From Megalopta genalis (Eukaryota > Arthropoda > Insecta > Hymenoptera > Halictidae): a stretch of 64,000 bases of DNA. The DNA lies in assembly GCF_051020955.1 (NCBI RefSeq), contig NC_135027.1, forward strand, positions 2,914,001 to 2,978,000, given 5' to 3'. The notes beneath the pieces were generated by a model. It was given only the letters and a program-made list of their open reading frames with translations. It did no database searches and had not been told where the DNA came from. How positions within the stretch are numbered: the stretch's first letter is position 1; the number at the start of each line of letters is the position of its first letter. Positions 37,061-48,600 of this stretch are shown here, piece by piece. The position numbers and the translations under genes were made by a program.

Positions 37061-39713
37061 TGGTACACTGAACCCGCCGAATTTATTTTAGCATTGTTGA
37101 AATTGAAAACTCTCTTTCAAAGTCGAAAGAGAAAATATATCAATATGAATATCTTGCTTCGAGCATACGGTACAATTAAAACCGGAAGAAATCGAAATAA
37201 ATCCAGTCTCGTCGATCTTATTAAAACGAAACATGTTAGTCAGTTTCAGAGCTTGACGGATTTAGCGTTAAATCATTTTAGCGCAATAATATCACGAATC
37301 CAATCAAGACAGATCTAAGGGCTAACTACCCTTTCCATTTCTTCTAAATATTTCTCTTTTGCACCAATTTGACCGGGCCCTAACGAGGCCCCAATGACAG
37401 GCTCTGATCTCATCGAATGACACTTTATCGACGATCACAAACAGATACTTTTTCGCTCGCCTACCTAAGCGATTCGATTTGGCTTCGAGGGGTTCTCGAG
37501 GCCGCTCGCTGGCACTCGGTCGCGCAGAACGAAAGGGTAAAGTGGCGCGAGCGAGGAATTCGCGCGGAGGAAATGCCGCGTAATGAAACACAATGTGTCG
37601 CGTGATGTAATGTAAGTTCAGGCCGGCGCGAGCGAGGAAATTTGCAGCGGACGACGACGGCAACGACGACGGCAACGACGAGGACCGACGCGGCGAGGGG
37701 CGACGGGAGGAGAGGGGCTCGGCGACGAAGATAGGAAGAAACAAACGCGTTGCTGTCATAGCGAAACGCGAAGGCCTGGCACAGCGATTACATCGAGCAA
37801 TAAACCGGGGACGGGCTGATACTCGATCCGCCGTTTACAGTTAATTCGAGCTAAACGTATGAAAATAACGATCGCTTCAGCGCGAGGACATTCAATTTGA
37901 CGTGAAAGGCAGCCTTCGTTGATCATCGCCTGAGAAATGCGACTCCCTGGGAAGCTTTCGAATTGGACACGATTGGCCAGCAATTAATTACTGAATTAAT
38001 TGAGAGAAACGCCGGGTTGTAACCTACGTTCGGCTGCTAGCACGATGTCAAGGTTATTTTATAATAATGGTCTGGCTCTTCTTCTTTTTTGGCATCCGAC
38101 TCGTTGGAAGTCGGCGTAATTGTGATTAGGAAGATTGAGGGAGACACTTGCGGTCTTGTTAATGTAATATATTAACCCCTCGCTTCATCATGTAGTCTAC
38201 ACTGTTCCGAACCTCCTGCTCGTCCATAATTTCCTGTTACAACAAGAAAATTTATTGCATTCCGTATATTCCAGCGGTCGAACGGTCGAATGTTGCTTCA
38301 TTCCAGGATAAAAGATACGCGATAACTGGACCGCGGATTTTTATGCCAAGTACAAATTGTCTAGATCAATCGCAAAAAAATAGAAATCGAATAGCAAGTT
38401 CTTTCTTTCCGTGATTCGTCCCTTCCGCAGTTCTTTCTTTCCGCAGTACCTTTCTTTCTCTCTCTCTTTCCGACATTTTTACATTCTTTCATTCCTTTTG
38501 CTATTGCAACTACTTCGTTTCGCCAACAAAGCACGAGATCGACGGTCTGGTAATAACACTGAATTCTAAAAAATAGAAAATTCTCAGAAATAAAGAAAAC
38601 AACCCTTAACCAAGGTCCCGTGTTCGTTACGCCCATTAATACCCCCATAAAAATAGAAATGCTTAACCAACGCGAGGCACCCGTCCGACGAACATCTGCG
38701 CCCGTTCTCCGATTCGGAAGATCGTCGGCTGACTCAGAGCACTCCGAAGCGCAAAAACGATCTCTGTTTCGATCGTTAAGCTGATTCCCAGCGCGGAATA
38801 CATATTGCTTAAGCTCTCCAGAACGCTGTACGCCGGCCGGTGCGCATTTCCCGATCTCGTTCCCAGCCAATCGGCCCGAAAGAAAGCCGCAAGCATCGCG
38901 ACACCAAGGTCGGTTTAATCGGTCGGGATCGAGCGAGCCGATTATCTCTCGGGTTCATCTCTCGGATCGGAGCAGGTCGGCCCCGGTAATCGGCCGGATT
39001 GCTGCCGATTAATGAGGCAAGAGAGCTCCGATCTCGCGGTCGCGTTGTCGATCTCGACGATCTTGATCCTCGCGCCGCGACGCCGGGGTAGGGACGGAAA
39101 ACGAGAAAAACCGGCGGGAAATCGTGGTTCGGGGGGGAAAAAATCGACGGGAGCCGGCCGGTCCAGACGGAGGGACGACAGCGCCGATAAAGGAAGTCCG
39201 AGGACCATTAGCCGGGGCATGATTAAACGGCACATGTAATGGTGTAATACGCACCGCATTAACTCGTGGCGGTATTCCGCAAGAGGTGGCTCAGTCGGAT
39301 TCCGTTCTGCGGTCGGTCAACGTGGTCTCGAACCGCCTCAATGAACCGGGAGTGAATTAAAACGTTCGCTCCCGGGCCCCTCCCCTTCCACCCCCTGCGC
39401 GTACGTATGCACCGGCGTGTCCACATAGTATTTGAATGTAGGTGTGCGTACGCGTGACGTTACGATTGGCCATGGAATTCGTCACCTCGGACGATGATCG
39501 TCGCACCGTGACGCCATTCAGGGACGCCGCACTGATACGACAGTGTCTTTAAATTCGAACACGTTTACTTCGTGATCGAACTCTGGCCCCGGAATTCTGG
39601 GACCGCCGCGGCGGCACGTGCCGAAATTCCGGCCGGGGAAGTCAACTGTTTCCGAGGGAAAAATGATCAGCAACTGCCGTGATCGCGGTCGCCTGTTACA
39701 TCTACCCTGACTA
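37061..39713. other. No gene seen
   Basis: GC-rich patches at 37.6 and 39.0-39.7 kb. A tRNA-like fragment at 39283-39339 is discussed in the findings. Confidence 0.4.
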
Positions 39714-39953
39714 ATGACACTCGATCAGCGTCGCATTGTTGCAGGCTCATCATTTATTCACGGAACGACCAACTGTCCCCATATGTTAGACAAATTATAT
39801 TTCTATGCGCCATCTTGCTCTCTTAGGCAGACTTCTAACTTTCTTCACGAACTTCACCGTACGCTCTATGGTTACCATAGTTGCTTCGACCGTGTATTAA
39901 TCAATGGAAATCGCTATGGACTCTTATTTCATTATTTTCGCAGATTTGATTGA
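39714..39953 (+). pseudogene. 5'-truncated non-LTR retrotransposon, ORF2 C-terminus
   Basis: The plus-strand frame reads LDQRRIVAGSSFI, then NCPHMLDKLYFYAPS, LRQTSNFLHE, LHRTLYGYHSCFDRVL and INGNRYGLLF, ending at a stop at 39951. This follows the layout that closes ORF2 of many R1/I/Jockey-type elements: LxxRR...F...CPxLLxxIxFxxP..LR...F....RTxYGxxSxxxRxxxxxN. An in-frame TGA at 39708 shows the open frame begins about here, as expected for a 5'-truncated insertion. AT-rich DNA after the stop, to the foldback MITE at 40152, would be its 3' UTR. There is no RT core, so it is non-functional. Confidence 0.65.
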
Positions 39954-40151
39954 CGTTTGATTGACAATCTGATCTTGTTTCTCTTACTGTTCACTATTCT
40001 ACAACATAATTTTTCCTCCAACTTTTGTTAATCTTTCTTCTGCATTGATACTTCACAAATGATACTACTTGCACGTTTAATAATATTTCATTCGCTTCTT
40101 CGTTTCTTCTTACTTTCTGTATTGTATCATTATATATCTTTTTATTTTTGA
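39954..40151 (+). other. Probable 3' UTR/tail of the truncated LINE
   Basis: AT-rich DNA without reading frames lies between the LINE stop codon and the start of the foldback MITE. No long poly-A or clear target-site duplication was seen, so its right limit is unknown. Confidence 0.35.
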
Positions 40152-40365
40152 CAGTAAATTCTCCCTAGTTTTCCTTCAGCTTGTAAACAAAAATGAACAA
40201 TTTCGGAAGAGGAGATACGATTATTCGAGCGTTGCGCCTCGTTTTTACAACCGTTGACAATCGGCAACCATAAAAATGAGCCCGAGACCCGAATAACCGT
40301 ATCTCCTCTTCCTAAATTGTCCTTTTTCGTTTCCAAGCTGAAGGAGAATTAGGGAGAATTTACTG
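40152..40365. mobile_element. Foldback MITE, copy 8 (subfamily B)
   Basis: About 214 bp, CAGTAAATTCTCCCTAGTTT to GGGAGAATTTACTG. In both arms the usual TTGACGCTCAG is changed in a matching way (TTTTCCTTCAGC left, GCTGAAGGAGAA right). Such paired change suggests one arm was copied from the other. Confidence 0.85.
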
Positions 40366-41461
40366 GATACGAATAAAATTATTATTATTATTATAAACGT
40401 TTAACAAGCGGATTTAAAATGATTTAGAACCGCGACGCCAACCCGAGCGATCCAATCGAGAACGTCCGCCGACATATCTCTATTTCTGCGCGAGTCCCGT
40501 TCCCATTAATTAATCATTTAAAAATTGAAATACGAATAACATCCGCGATCGGATCGCCGAGCCGTTCGATCCGGCGAGCAAGGCGGTGCGGCGGCGTGGC
40601 GCGGAGCTTTTCGCGGGGAACGATCTGATCTAGCCGTGTCCCAGCGGCTTTTTACGCCGGTTATAAATAATTCCTCTTTCCCGGGGGGAAACGGGACCGT
40701 GACGAGCGCCAATTAGATCAACCGGACTTACGATTCCACGTACGACTTCTCTCGCGTGGCTCATCCTCTTCCGAGAGAGCGTGCCGATATCTGAGGACGT
40801 CACGGCGGAGCATCCGCGAAATGATCGATCGATTTCTGTTCCGCGATCATGTAACCGCGAGCGGGAAGCCTGCTTTTTCCTAGCCGATCGCCGCGACGGG
40901 ACAACGTTCTTGCTCTCTCACGGTCCAATCGCGGTGCTCTCAGCTTGTACCCGTGGCACCTCCAACATCTTGTCAACCGATCCGTCGACGCGAGCGGTAC
41001 TCGCCGAGTCACGGCCACGCGCAATACATCATCCCGGGGAAATAAAATTCGGCACGCTTCGTTCTCTAAGCCTATACGTTACAACTTCGTTGTCCCGCCA
41101 TTGATCCCCGGCATCCTTGCCGGGGCCCCGAGAGAACGAGTCGAATAACGACGACCATTAATTTTCTCGACGTTATGCGCCGGACATCCTCGCGCGGCCG
41201 CTCCGCTCCGCGGCCGGCTTTACCAGCCAGACGAGTGCCAACGGTTGCCACGACGATTTCACCTCGAAACTCTCGGGATCCCGAATGGGATCGCCTCGTA
41301 ATCCGTTCGCACCTGGACCACCGAAATCTCCTCGATCGAAGCCGGAACCAGCCTCGAGCTGGACCGATTTTCTATTATTTGGCAATTTCGTTCTTTTAAC
41401 AGAGCGAAGCTGTTTTTGTGATGGACGTCGTTTCTAGCGACTTCGTCGAAAGATATTTGTA
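40366..41461. other. No gene seen
   Basis: CpG-rich spacer between a foldback MITE and the MITE trimer. Confidence 0.45.
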
Positions 41462-42048
41462 CAGTGATGTCTCTCTAATTGACGCTCGGATTGTCCACAA
41501 AAATGGACAATTTTGAGACGAGGAAATACGATTATTCGAGCTTTGCGGCTCGTTTTTATAATTACCGATCGTCGGCGACCATAAAAACGAGCCGGAAGGC
41601 TCGAATTGTCCAATTTTGTGCAGAATCTGAACGTCAACTAGGGAGAATTTCAATCCCTGGCTAATTGACGCTCGGATTGTCCACAAAAATGGACAATTTT
41701 GGGACGAGGAGATACGATTATTCGAGCTTTGTGGCTCGTTTTTATAGTTACCGATCGTCGACAACCATAAAAACGAACGAGAAGGCTCGAATTGTCCAAT
41801 TTTGTGCAGAATCTGAGCGTCAATTAGGAAGAATTTCAATTCCTCGCTAATTGACGCTCAGATTGTCCACAACACTGGACAATTTGGGAAGAGGAGATAC
41901 GATTAATCGAGCCTTGCGGTTCAATTTTATAGTCACGAATTGTCAACAATTATAAAAACAAGCTGCGAGGCTCGAATAATCGTATCTCCTCTTCCTAAAT
42001 TGTCCATTTTTGTGCACAATCTGAGTGTCAGTTAGAGAGACATTACTG
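41462..42048. mobile_element. Foldback MITE, head-to-tail trimer
   Basis: Three MITE units in direct tandem with an exact period of 186 bp (GACGCTC at 41481, 41667 and 41853). The outer ends are normal (TA|CAGTGATG at the left, CATTACTG|TA at the right). The two internal junctions read GGGAGAATTTCAATCCCTGG and GAAGAATTTCAATTCCTCG, so they lack the CAGTAA/TTACTG ends. Units 1 and 2 share the deletion GGCTCGAATTGTCCAATTT in their right arm; unit 3 is near full length. Confidence 0.9.
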
Positions 42049-42485
42049 TATAAAGTAATTTCAGATGAAATAGCCCATTTTTCTCGAAGTGTCAATATAC
42101 AATAAATGGGATCATCGTACAAAGTACAAAAATATACATTTGAGAAGCTAAATAAGTTACAGTATTAATGTGACGCTTAAAAATAATATTTAGCGTAGCG
42201 AATATCAGAATATTTCGTAAATAATAGAACATAAAAATATTCTTGTCATTTCGACAAAACTTTTCCGCAAAGATTGCAGAATCGGGGAACTTGGAACACC
42301 CTTCGTGCAACCACTGTCTACGTTGGATGCATCGAATTCAGTCATCTTTTGTTGTTGTCGCGAAACTGCATTCCGATCCGACGCGATCTTTTTGTTAACC
42401 GAATCTATTAGTACCATGGTTTAAATGGAATTAGAATGAGATCGGTCGGCGCATAGCCGATCTACGAGCATCTGGGCACTCTAGA

Positions 42486-43345
42486 TCGTTATCGATAAAA
42501 TGTCCCGGGGGTTCAACGAAAGCATAAGGCAACGTCTGTCAGTCCTAATCTCCGAGCACCGATTCGTATTATAGCATTAAGTTTTAACTGGATTTCGAAC
42601 ATCATCCGTGAGCGGAATTACAGTCAGTCTATTAACACCTGGATCGCTGGATCGATACGAAACGTCCTATATTCGAAGTCGTCCGGATTATACGCGCGAG
42701 TTTTGTTTGCCCAAGAACCATAGGTTCAGCTCCGTTCGAAACTTCGCTCGAATTAATTTATCGGCCCGCCAGATTGATGTCTATAAAATATCCTCCGGGT
42801 ACATTGAGACTGGCATAAACCAAGGCTCTTACAATCCTAATTTTCTAGCATTATTGGCTCGAATGTGTTCCACATGAATTTTCCCCGACTCGACGATCGG
42901 CTGTAACTATCACGTGTCAGTTCCATTTGCAGCAGAATCGATCGAACTGCTGTTAATTTATTAGCACCTGAATCGCTGGATCGATACCCATAAAATGTCC
43001 TCGGGCTTAATCGAAAGTGGCCGGGAACAACGTTTGTCATAGTTTCAATTTTCTCGGATTATTACACGCTGCTGAACGAACTCCGAGGACCTGTGCAGGA
43101 ATTTCGTGATCGTTTCTCGAACCTATGCGATATCAAGATCTAGGCTGCGTTACTTGATTACTTGATCAATATCCATAAAACGTCCACCAACAGCGAATAA
43201 GCGCGAGCTGTATCTCTGTCGGGCCGTGTTCCTCCAACCTTTGAAGAAATTCTGAATAAATTCTGCTCCACGCCGTAATTGACAGCGGACACTAATCTTG
43301 ACATCAACGCATCGGGAACTAGATCCATATCCATAAAACGATCGC
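42486..43345. repeat. Degenerate tandem repeat of about 170 bp
   Basis: The motif GGATCGATACCCATAAAATG followed by TCC recurs, diverged, with TCC or equivalent ending at about 42505, 42668, 42793, 43000, 43185 and 43342 (spacings 125 to 207). Neighbouring text also repeats: CACCTGGATCGCTGGATCGA (42637) and CACCTGAATCGCTGGATCGA (42966); CGGGCTTAATCGAAAG and GGGGGTTCAACGAAAG; TCCTAATTTTCTAGC and TTCAATTTTCTCGG. Confidence 0.65.
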
Positions 43346-43399
43346 GTGCACTCTAACTTCGTTTTAGACTAAGCACGAAGTTTACATCGATAGAGGAGG

Positions 43400-43780
43400 G
43401 TGCACTCGGCACCGATTTATTTCGCGAGGAACACCATCGGAGAAAAGAGAGATCCCAGATCTTCCAAATTCAATAGCGACGGGGCCACCAAAAAATCTTT
43501 TCTATTAAAGCACATCGGTGGGCGTGGCTTCGATGCTCTCCATTTCTATGGAGCCAGAACAGTGTTTTACGGGACAATCTCCTCTCCTGTACGATTTACA
43601 GCGATTTACAAGAGGCTGATCCTTCCTAAATCCTATCAGTCTTCCAACGGAAGACTATATCTACCTCTCAGACTTCGTTCAGAGGGCCCGGAGTGGGCGT
43701 GGCAAAGTTGCTCCCGATTTTCACGAGGTGAATTTTCGCGATTCCCATCGAATAGACCTTTTCGAACGAGTTCCTGAAAC
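43400..43780. repeat. Continuation of the 170-bp repeat, GTGGGCGTGGC type
   Basis: GTGGGCGTGGCTTCG at 43518 and GTGGGCGTGGC at 43693, 175 bp apart, mirror the pair at 35232 and 35398 (166 bp apart). GGGGCCACCAAAAAATC upstream here resembles GGGACCACCAAAGATCAC near 35481. Confidence 0.45.
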
Positions 43781-44039
43781 GAACAAAAATCCACAAACGA
43801 ACATCAGTTTCCTGAAACCATTCTGCGGCAGCAAAAAGCGGGAAAGATCTCGACGGGAGCAAAAAGCAAAACCATTGGAAAAGCCGCAAACAGGAAACGT
43901 CGATTGCCGCGGCGCGACACGCCGCTACGGGAAAGCCTAATTACAAGGGTGGGGTGGGGCGGAGGGAGCGGGTCTGCTCGCGCGGAATCGCCGGATAAAG
44001 CGATCTAGCGTCGGTAGACATCGATCCGGCTTAGTTAAT

Positions 44040-45360
44040 AGGCCTGCACGGTATCTAATTTCGTATCGGCGCGGCGGGGCCCTTGTGTAGCGCGTGCTGC
44101 GAGGTGTCTCCACGTGCAAGGGGTCGCTTAACGGTCCGAAACACGTAATCCCGACACGAATTTTCGACTTTCTTAGCGGGCGCCCCGCGCGCGGACGAAA
44201 CGCGCGCTGCCTCGCTTTACGAGCGGCGCGGAGCAGAGCGGAGCGGCGCGGTGATGCGGAGGATTCATTCTCCTCTCTCGGAGACGTGGAAGAGGACGGT
44301 CGAACGCGGCCGACTCTCGCCGAGAAAGAGACGGGAACAGGGTCAAGACACGCGTCGTCGAGCGGATCGAGAGAGATCGACGGAGCGGGAGAGCGACGGA
44401 GAGGAGAGACAACTCTTAAGCAGCGTACTCGCGTCTAATGGTCGGCCGTGTACGTATGTCTCGTCATGTACGCGCGTACAAAGGACACGGGTCGACGCGG
44501 CCGAGCGAGAAGGACGCCGTTACGGGGGTACGGCCGCGCGACCCAAGAGAGACGGAGACCCACCGAGGCTACTAAATGTTGGTCCGGAGCGCGTGGGATG
44601 CTGGTTGCAGTTAGGCTCGTGCCTAACTCCCTCTCTACCGGTCCGGGATCTCCTCTCGCCCCGTTGCCCGCGCGTTCTGACTTTGAATACCGGTCGGGTC
44701 TGTCGTGCGGCTGTGTGCTGCGGTCGTCGAGTTAACCGCGGTACTCACACGCGTGTCTCTCCTCTCTCTCTCTCTCTCGCTCTCTCTGTCTCTTCGTTCA
44801 TCCTTCTCTCTCGTAGGGGACGGGTAGCATACACACGCGCACGTGAACGCCGAAGAGGGACACGCAGGGAGCACGCGCGTACCCAACACCAGCAACCGAG
44901 ACACGACAGCCACGCGGAGAGAGAGGACTTCTTTTTCCCCGTATGCGTGAGCGCGTATGGTATGCCGTATGTAGATAGATTCGGATGGTGCGTGGACCAG
45001 TCCCGGCGTGCGCGAGCTCCACGGCCGGACAATGCCGGAGAGAGGTCCGTGCCACACCTCTTTTCTTCCTTCTTTTCCATCGCGGACCCTCGCCGCGCCC
45101 TTGCAGTAGATCTCTCCCTCGCCGTCCTCCTCGCCCTTCTTCCTGCTCCTTCTTCCGAGCGGACCTCTCTTCTTCCGAGCCCCGGCTCTTCCTCCTGCGA
45201 CCTCCGGCGCTCGGCGAAACGGCACGTCCAATGAAAAATGAAAATGCTCTCGGCGAGCCTTTCCTGGACCCTGGTGCCTACGTTTCGAGCTGCTGAATTC
45301 GGGCCGGTCAGATCCGTCGACGTTTCTTCTGCGAGATTTTCTTCTCTTCTAGGTACGAAG
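44040..45360 (+). promoter_or_regulatory. GC- and CpG-rich block, possible plus-strand promoter/5' UTR
   Basis: About 1.3 kb of CpG-rich DNA with a CT microsatellite (44757-44787). The long overlapping frames (327 codons plus, 198 minus) are compositional (Arg/Ser-rich). Near its end, an ATG at 45238 opens a 49-codon frame with a weakly hydrophobic start (MKMLSASLSWTLVPTF), crossing CTAG|GTACGA at 45352. That site also has a pyrimidine tract before it and could equally be an acceptor. Low confidence for any gene. Confidence 0.25.
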
Positions 45361-45446
45361 TCGACGTTCTTCGAGACTCGTGGCTAAATCAAAACCGAAA
45401 GCGGAATTCTTCGTGCAGATATATCGGATCCGAAGTCTTTGAGATG

Positions 45447-45681
45447 TTAACATTAGGTTTGCGGAACCCGTTAAAATGGCGGGTCACTGATTTTTTAATT
45501 CACGATTATTCATATCGTAAAGATAGATTTGATGAATTATTTGTTCCATTTATATGTTACTTATATGTTACGTACGAATGTTACAATGACACTTGTTAAA
45601 AATCAGAATGAACGCCTTATTGTTACTTTTATAAACTAATATGAAACAGCTGTTTTTTGGGCTCCGTAAATCCAGTGTTAA
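45447..45681. mobile_element. TTAA-flanked (piggyBac-like) MITE, family P, copy 2
   Basis: 235 bp, TTAA|CATTAGGTTTGCGGAACC ... GGGCTCCGTAAATCCAGTG|TTAA. Same orientation as copy 1 and the inverted complement of copy 3 along most of its length (TAAACTAATATGAAACAGCT, TGGCGGGTCACTGATTTTTT). Confidence 0.85.
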
Positions 45682-48600
45682 GTCAGACCGAATGCGAAAT
45701 TCTGGTTCTACCAGAGTGGCTGTTTGAAAGAAAGTTTTCTGCCATTACTATATAGTTTTGTGCATTATTTCTTTGCGTATTATGTATCTAGAACTTCTTT
45801 GTCTTCAGGAATTTTCTATTTGAAAATGATTCGCGTCATCTTGCACCTTCATCATTATGTTTATGCATCCCACAAAAACTTCTTTGTCTTCAAGAATCGT
45901 TATTTAGAATTAGAAAATAGAATTAGAAAAAAATTAAATAAAATTAGAAAAAACAACTATCTACCTGCCAACTGTTTATATTTACTTGGACGCTCGAACA
46001 TCGACAGCGGAGGAACAAAATCCTGCATCGATTTCGAACGGTGTACAGCGCAATATTCCTAGTTAACGCATGCCGTTCGAGATCACTGTCACAAGCAGGA
46101 CTCGGCACCCGGGACATCTTCGACCGTACTTTTACACGAACCAGAAGATAGTGCGAGTCTTGAAGTACATATACCGTTCCAATTAAACTACAACCACTTG
46201 GAACACTACATCCAATGTTTTTTTTTTTTTATTAGAGATATACCGAGCTCTGGCAACCTCTTCTTCGTCTTCTTCTTCTTCTTCTTGTTCGTCTCGGTAC
46301 TCCTCCGCAGCGTCCAACTCCTTCCCCGATGCTCTTCGACGAGGTATCGGCACCGTGGCTTCCCGCTCGTATTTCGTCGCGTCTTTATGCGGCTCCGTCG
46401 CATTTACTCGTCGGACCCCACCCCCAACCACCCGACGGGGACTGCAGGAGTGTAGCAGGACTTTCGCGGGGTTTCGTACTCGCAGCCTCGTGATAAGCCG
46501 TAGGATCGCGGGCCGATCGAAGCGCATAAATATGGAGGAGCGGGCGGAGGATAAGTCGATCGAAATTGGAGAACGGTGACTGTCTCGGAGGAGGCACCGC
46601 GATAAGTAAGGATTCGGTGATTCGAATCGCAGGCTACGACCGCCGATCCTGGGACTCGCATTGTGGGAGGCTGTTGTTGCCGGGGGGATTGACGGATTTT
46701 TTTGGACGCCCGATGTCTGGCCTGCGATGCGGCGATTTCGGCTACGTAAAAAAGTTCTGCGCGCGAATAAGTTCTCTCTAATTGACACTCAGAGCTTGGA
46801 AACAAAAATAGACAATTTGGGAAGAGGAGACACGATTATTCGAGGCTTATGGATCGTTTTTATAGTTGCTGGCAATCGGTAATTATAAATAATCGCATCT
46901 TCTCTTCTCAAATTGTCCATTTTTTTGTACAATCTGAGCGTCAATTAGGGAGAATTTACTGTAGTTTGCAGCTGTTTGAGCTACTGACACCGAGAAGGAT
47001 AAGAAATACTGGTATTGTTTGACCGCTTGAGTCTCAAGCAGCGCGATCGCGTTGTTTAGATTTTGTGTCGAAAAAAAGGACCTTTGAACGCTATGGAATA
47101 ATTGACAATTGCACTCGCATACCGTCGAAAGAGCGCGTTCAACTTTATCGACGCACTTACATTGCACAGCTGCTTTTTAAAAAATGTAAATAATACAACT
47201 GACACATTTTGTATTTCATTGTCATCTTCTCAATAATTCTCATTGAACAAGACTTGAAATATTTGTAAACTAATAGTACGCATATTAAGACAAGCAGTGT
47301 CGCTCTGTTCGGCATTTTTCGACTGTTTTTTCAATGACCCCTTGAACTCAAACGATTAAAGGGGTCGTTATAAAATTGGTCGCGAGTTAAACAATATTTC
47401 TAATAAATCCGTGAAAGTATAAAACGTACAATAACGAATGTTGCACGCAATTTATAAATTGCTAATTTTCGAGTTAAAAAATAAACAGCCAAGCTCGCGT
47501 CTCTACTATAAGTTTGCCGACAAAAGCGACGAAACTTGACGTCGATATTTTAACAAACATATGTCTCATTGAATGAAAAGCATCAACGAGATCCAAGATT
47601 CTAGAACCAGCTGTCGAACATCGCCGCGCAACAGATTTCGAGTAATAAATTCATGGAAGTTGGGGTCCGAATCGTGAAACAGCGCGTGAAACAGTAACGT
47701 CCAAATGCACGCTATAACTTTAATACGCGAAGTTCCAAGCTGCGACTGGTTTGTATTGCCGTAAACCTTGGAAGGGCGCTTTTATGGAGATCTTGCGTGA
47801 GTTTTATTGTAATATGTACGGGAATAAAGAAATGTATTTAATAATATCCCGTATAAAGCGCTTTACGGCTTCGATAATCGTAAAACAAGAAATCATATTC
47901 GTACGGCTGATCCGGCCGGTACGTACTTCCGAAGTTAAAGCGACATAACACAGATCAGAGCCATAGAAATCGGGGTGTTATCTTCGCATCGGTACCGCGG
48001 CTTGCTCATGGCTCAATTAGTTTCGCGTCATTCGAGGTTCGGATCGCATGGTGCCACTTCTTTATTTTTTATCTTTTTAAGACCTGCGTCGTTCGCGGGC
48101 AATGCTATTTACGGTCTCCGACGATGGCGCAAGTTTCCTTAATTCTCAGTAATCGCGAGCGTTATCTTCGGTCCGCAGATTTTAATCGCCGGCGACGGAA
48201 AATAAGCGTCCTCGTATTTCGCGCGAAAAACCGATGACCCCACTTGTCATCGTAACTGCTCGAATTCCAGCGCAACTTCCCGAGTCCGACATCGAAGCGA
48301 ACGATCCCCGAGCTCCCAAAACACAGGACCCATTAGTTCCCCATCGGGGTCCGCACGGTAGACCAGAAACGGAGGATCGACGGTGTCACAGTCGCGTCAG
48401 TAATCAATAACGATGGACACAGCGGAACAAAGAGAGAGAGAGAGAGGAGGACCGACGGGGCAAGAAAGGGGACGGTGGTAAACGAGCGGGCTCGCAAAAA
48501 TAAAAGCAGAGCCGGAGGATGTCAGGGCCGGGACGAGGAGGAGCCGTGATTAACACCGTGGTCGATCCTGGAACGGCCGGACGAAGATCGATGAGGATCG

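Noticed and set aside
44251..45234. 327-codon plus-strand open frame with an overlapping 198-codon minus frame
   Set aside because: Compositional Arg/Ser-rich translation in CpG-rich DNA; both strands open together; no recognisable motif.
46600..46640. GATTCGAATC, B-box-like
   Set aside because: A simple palindrome; no tRNA arms around it.
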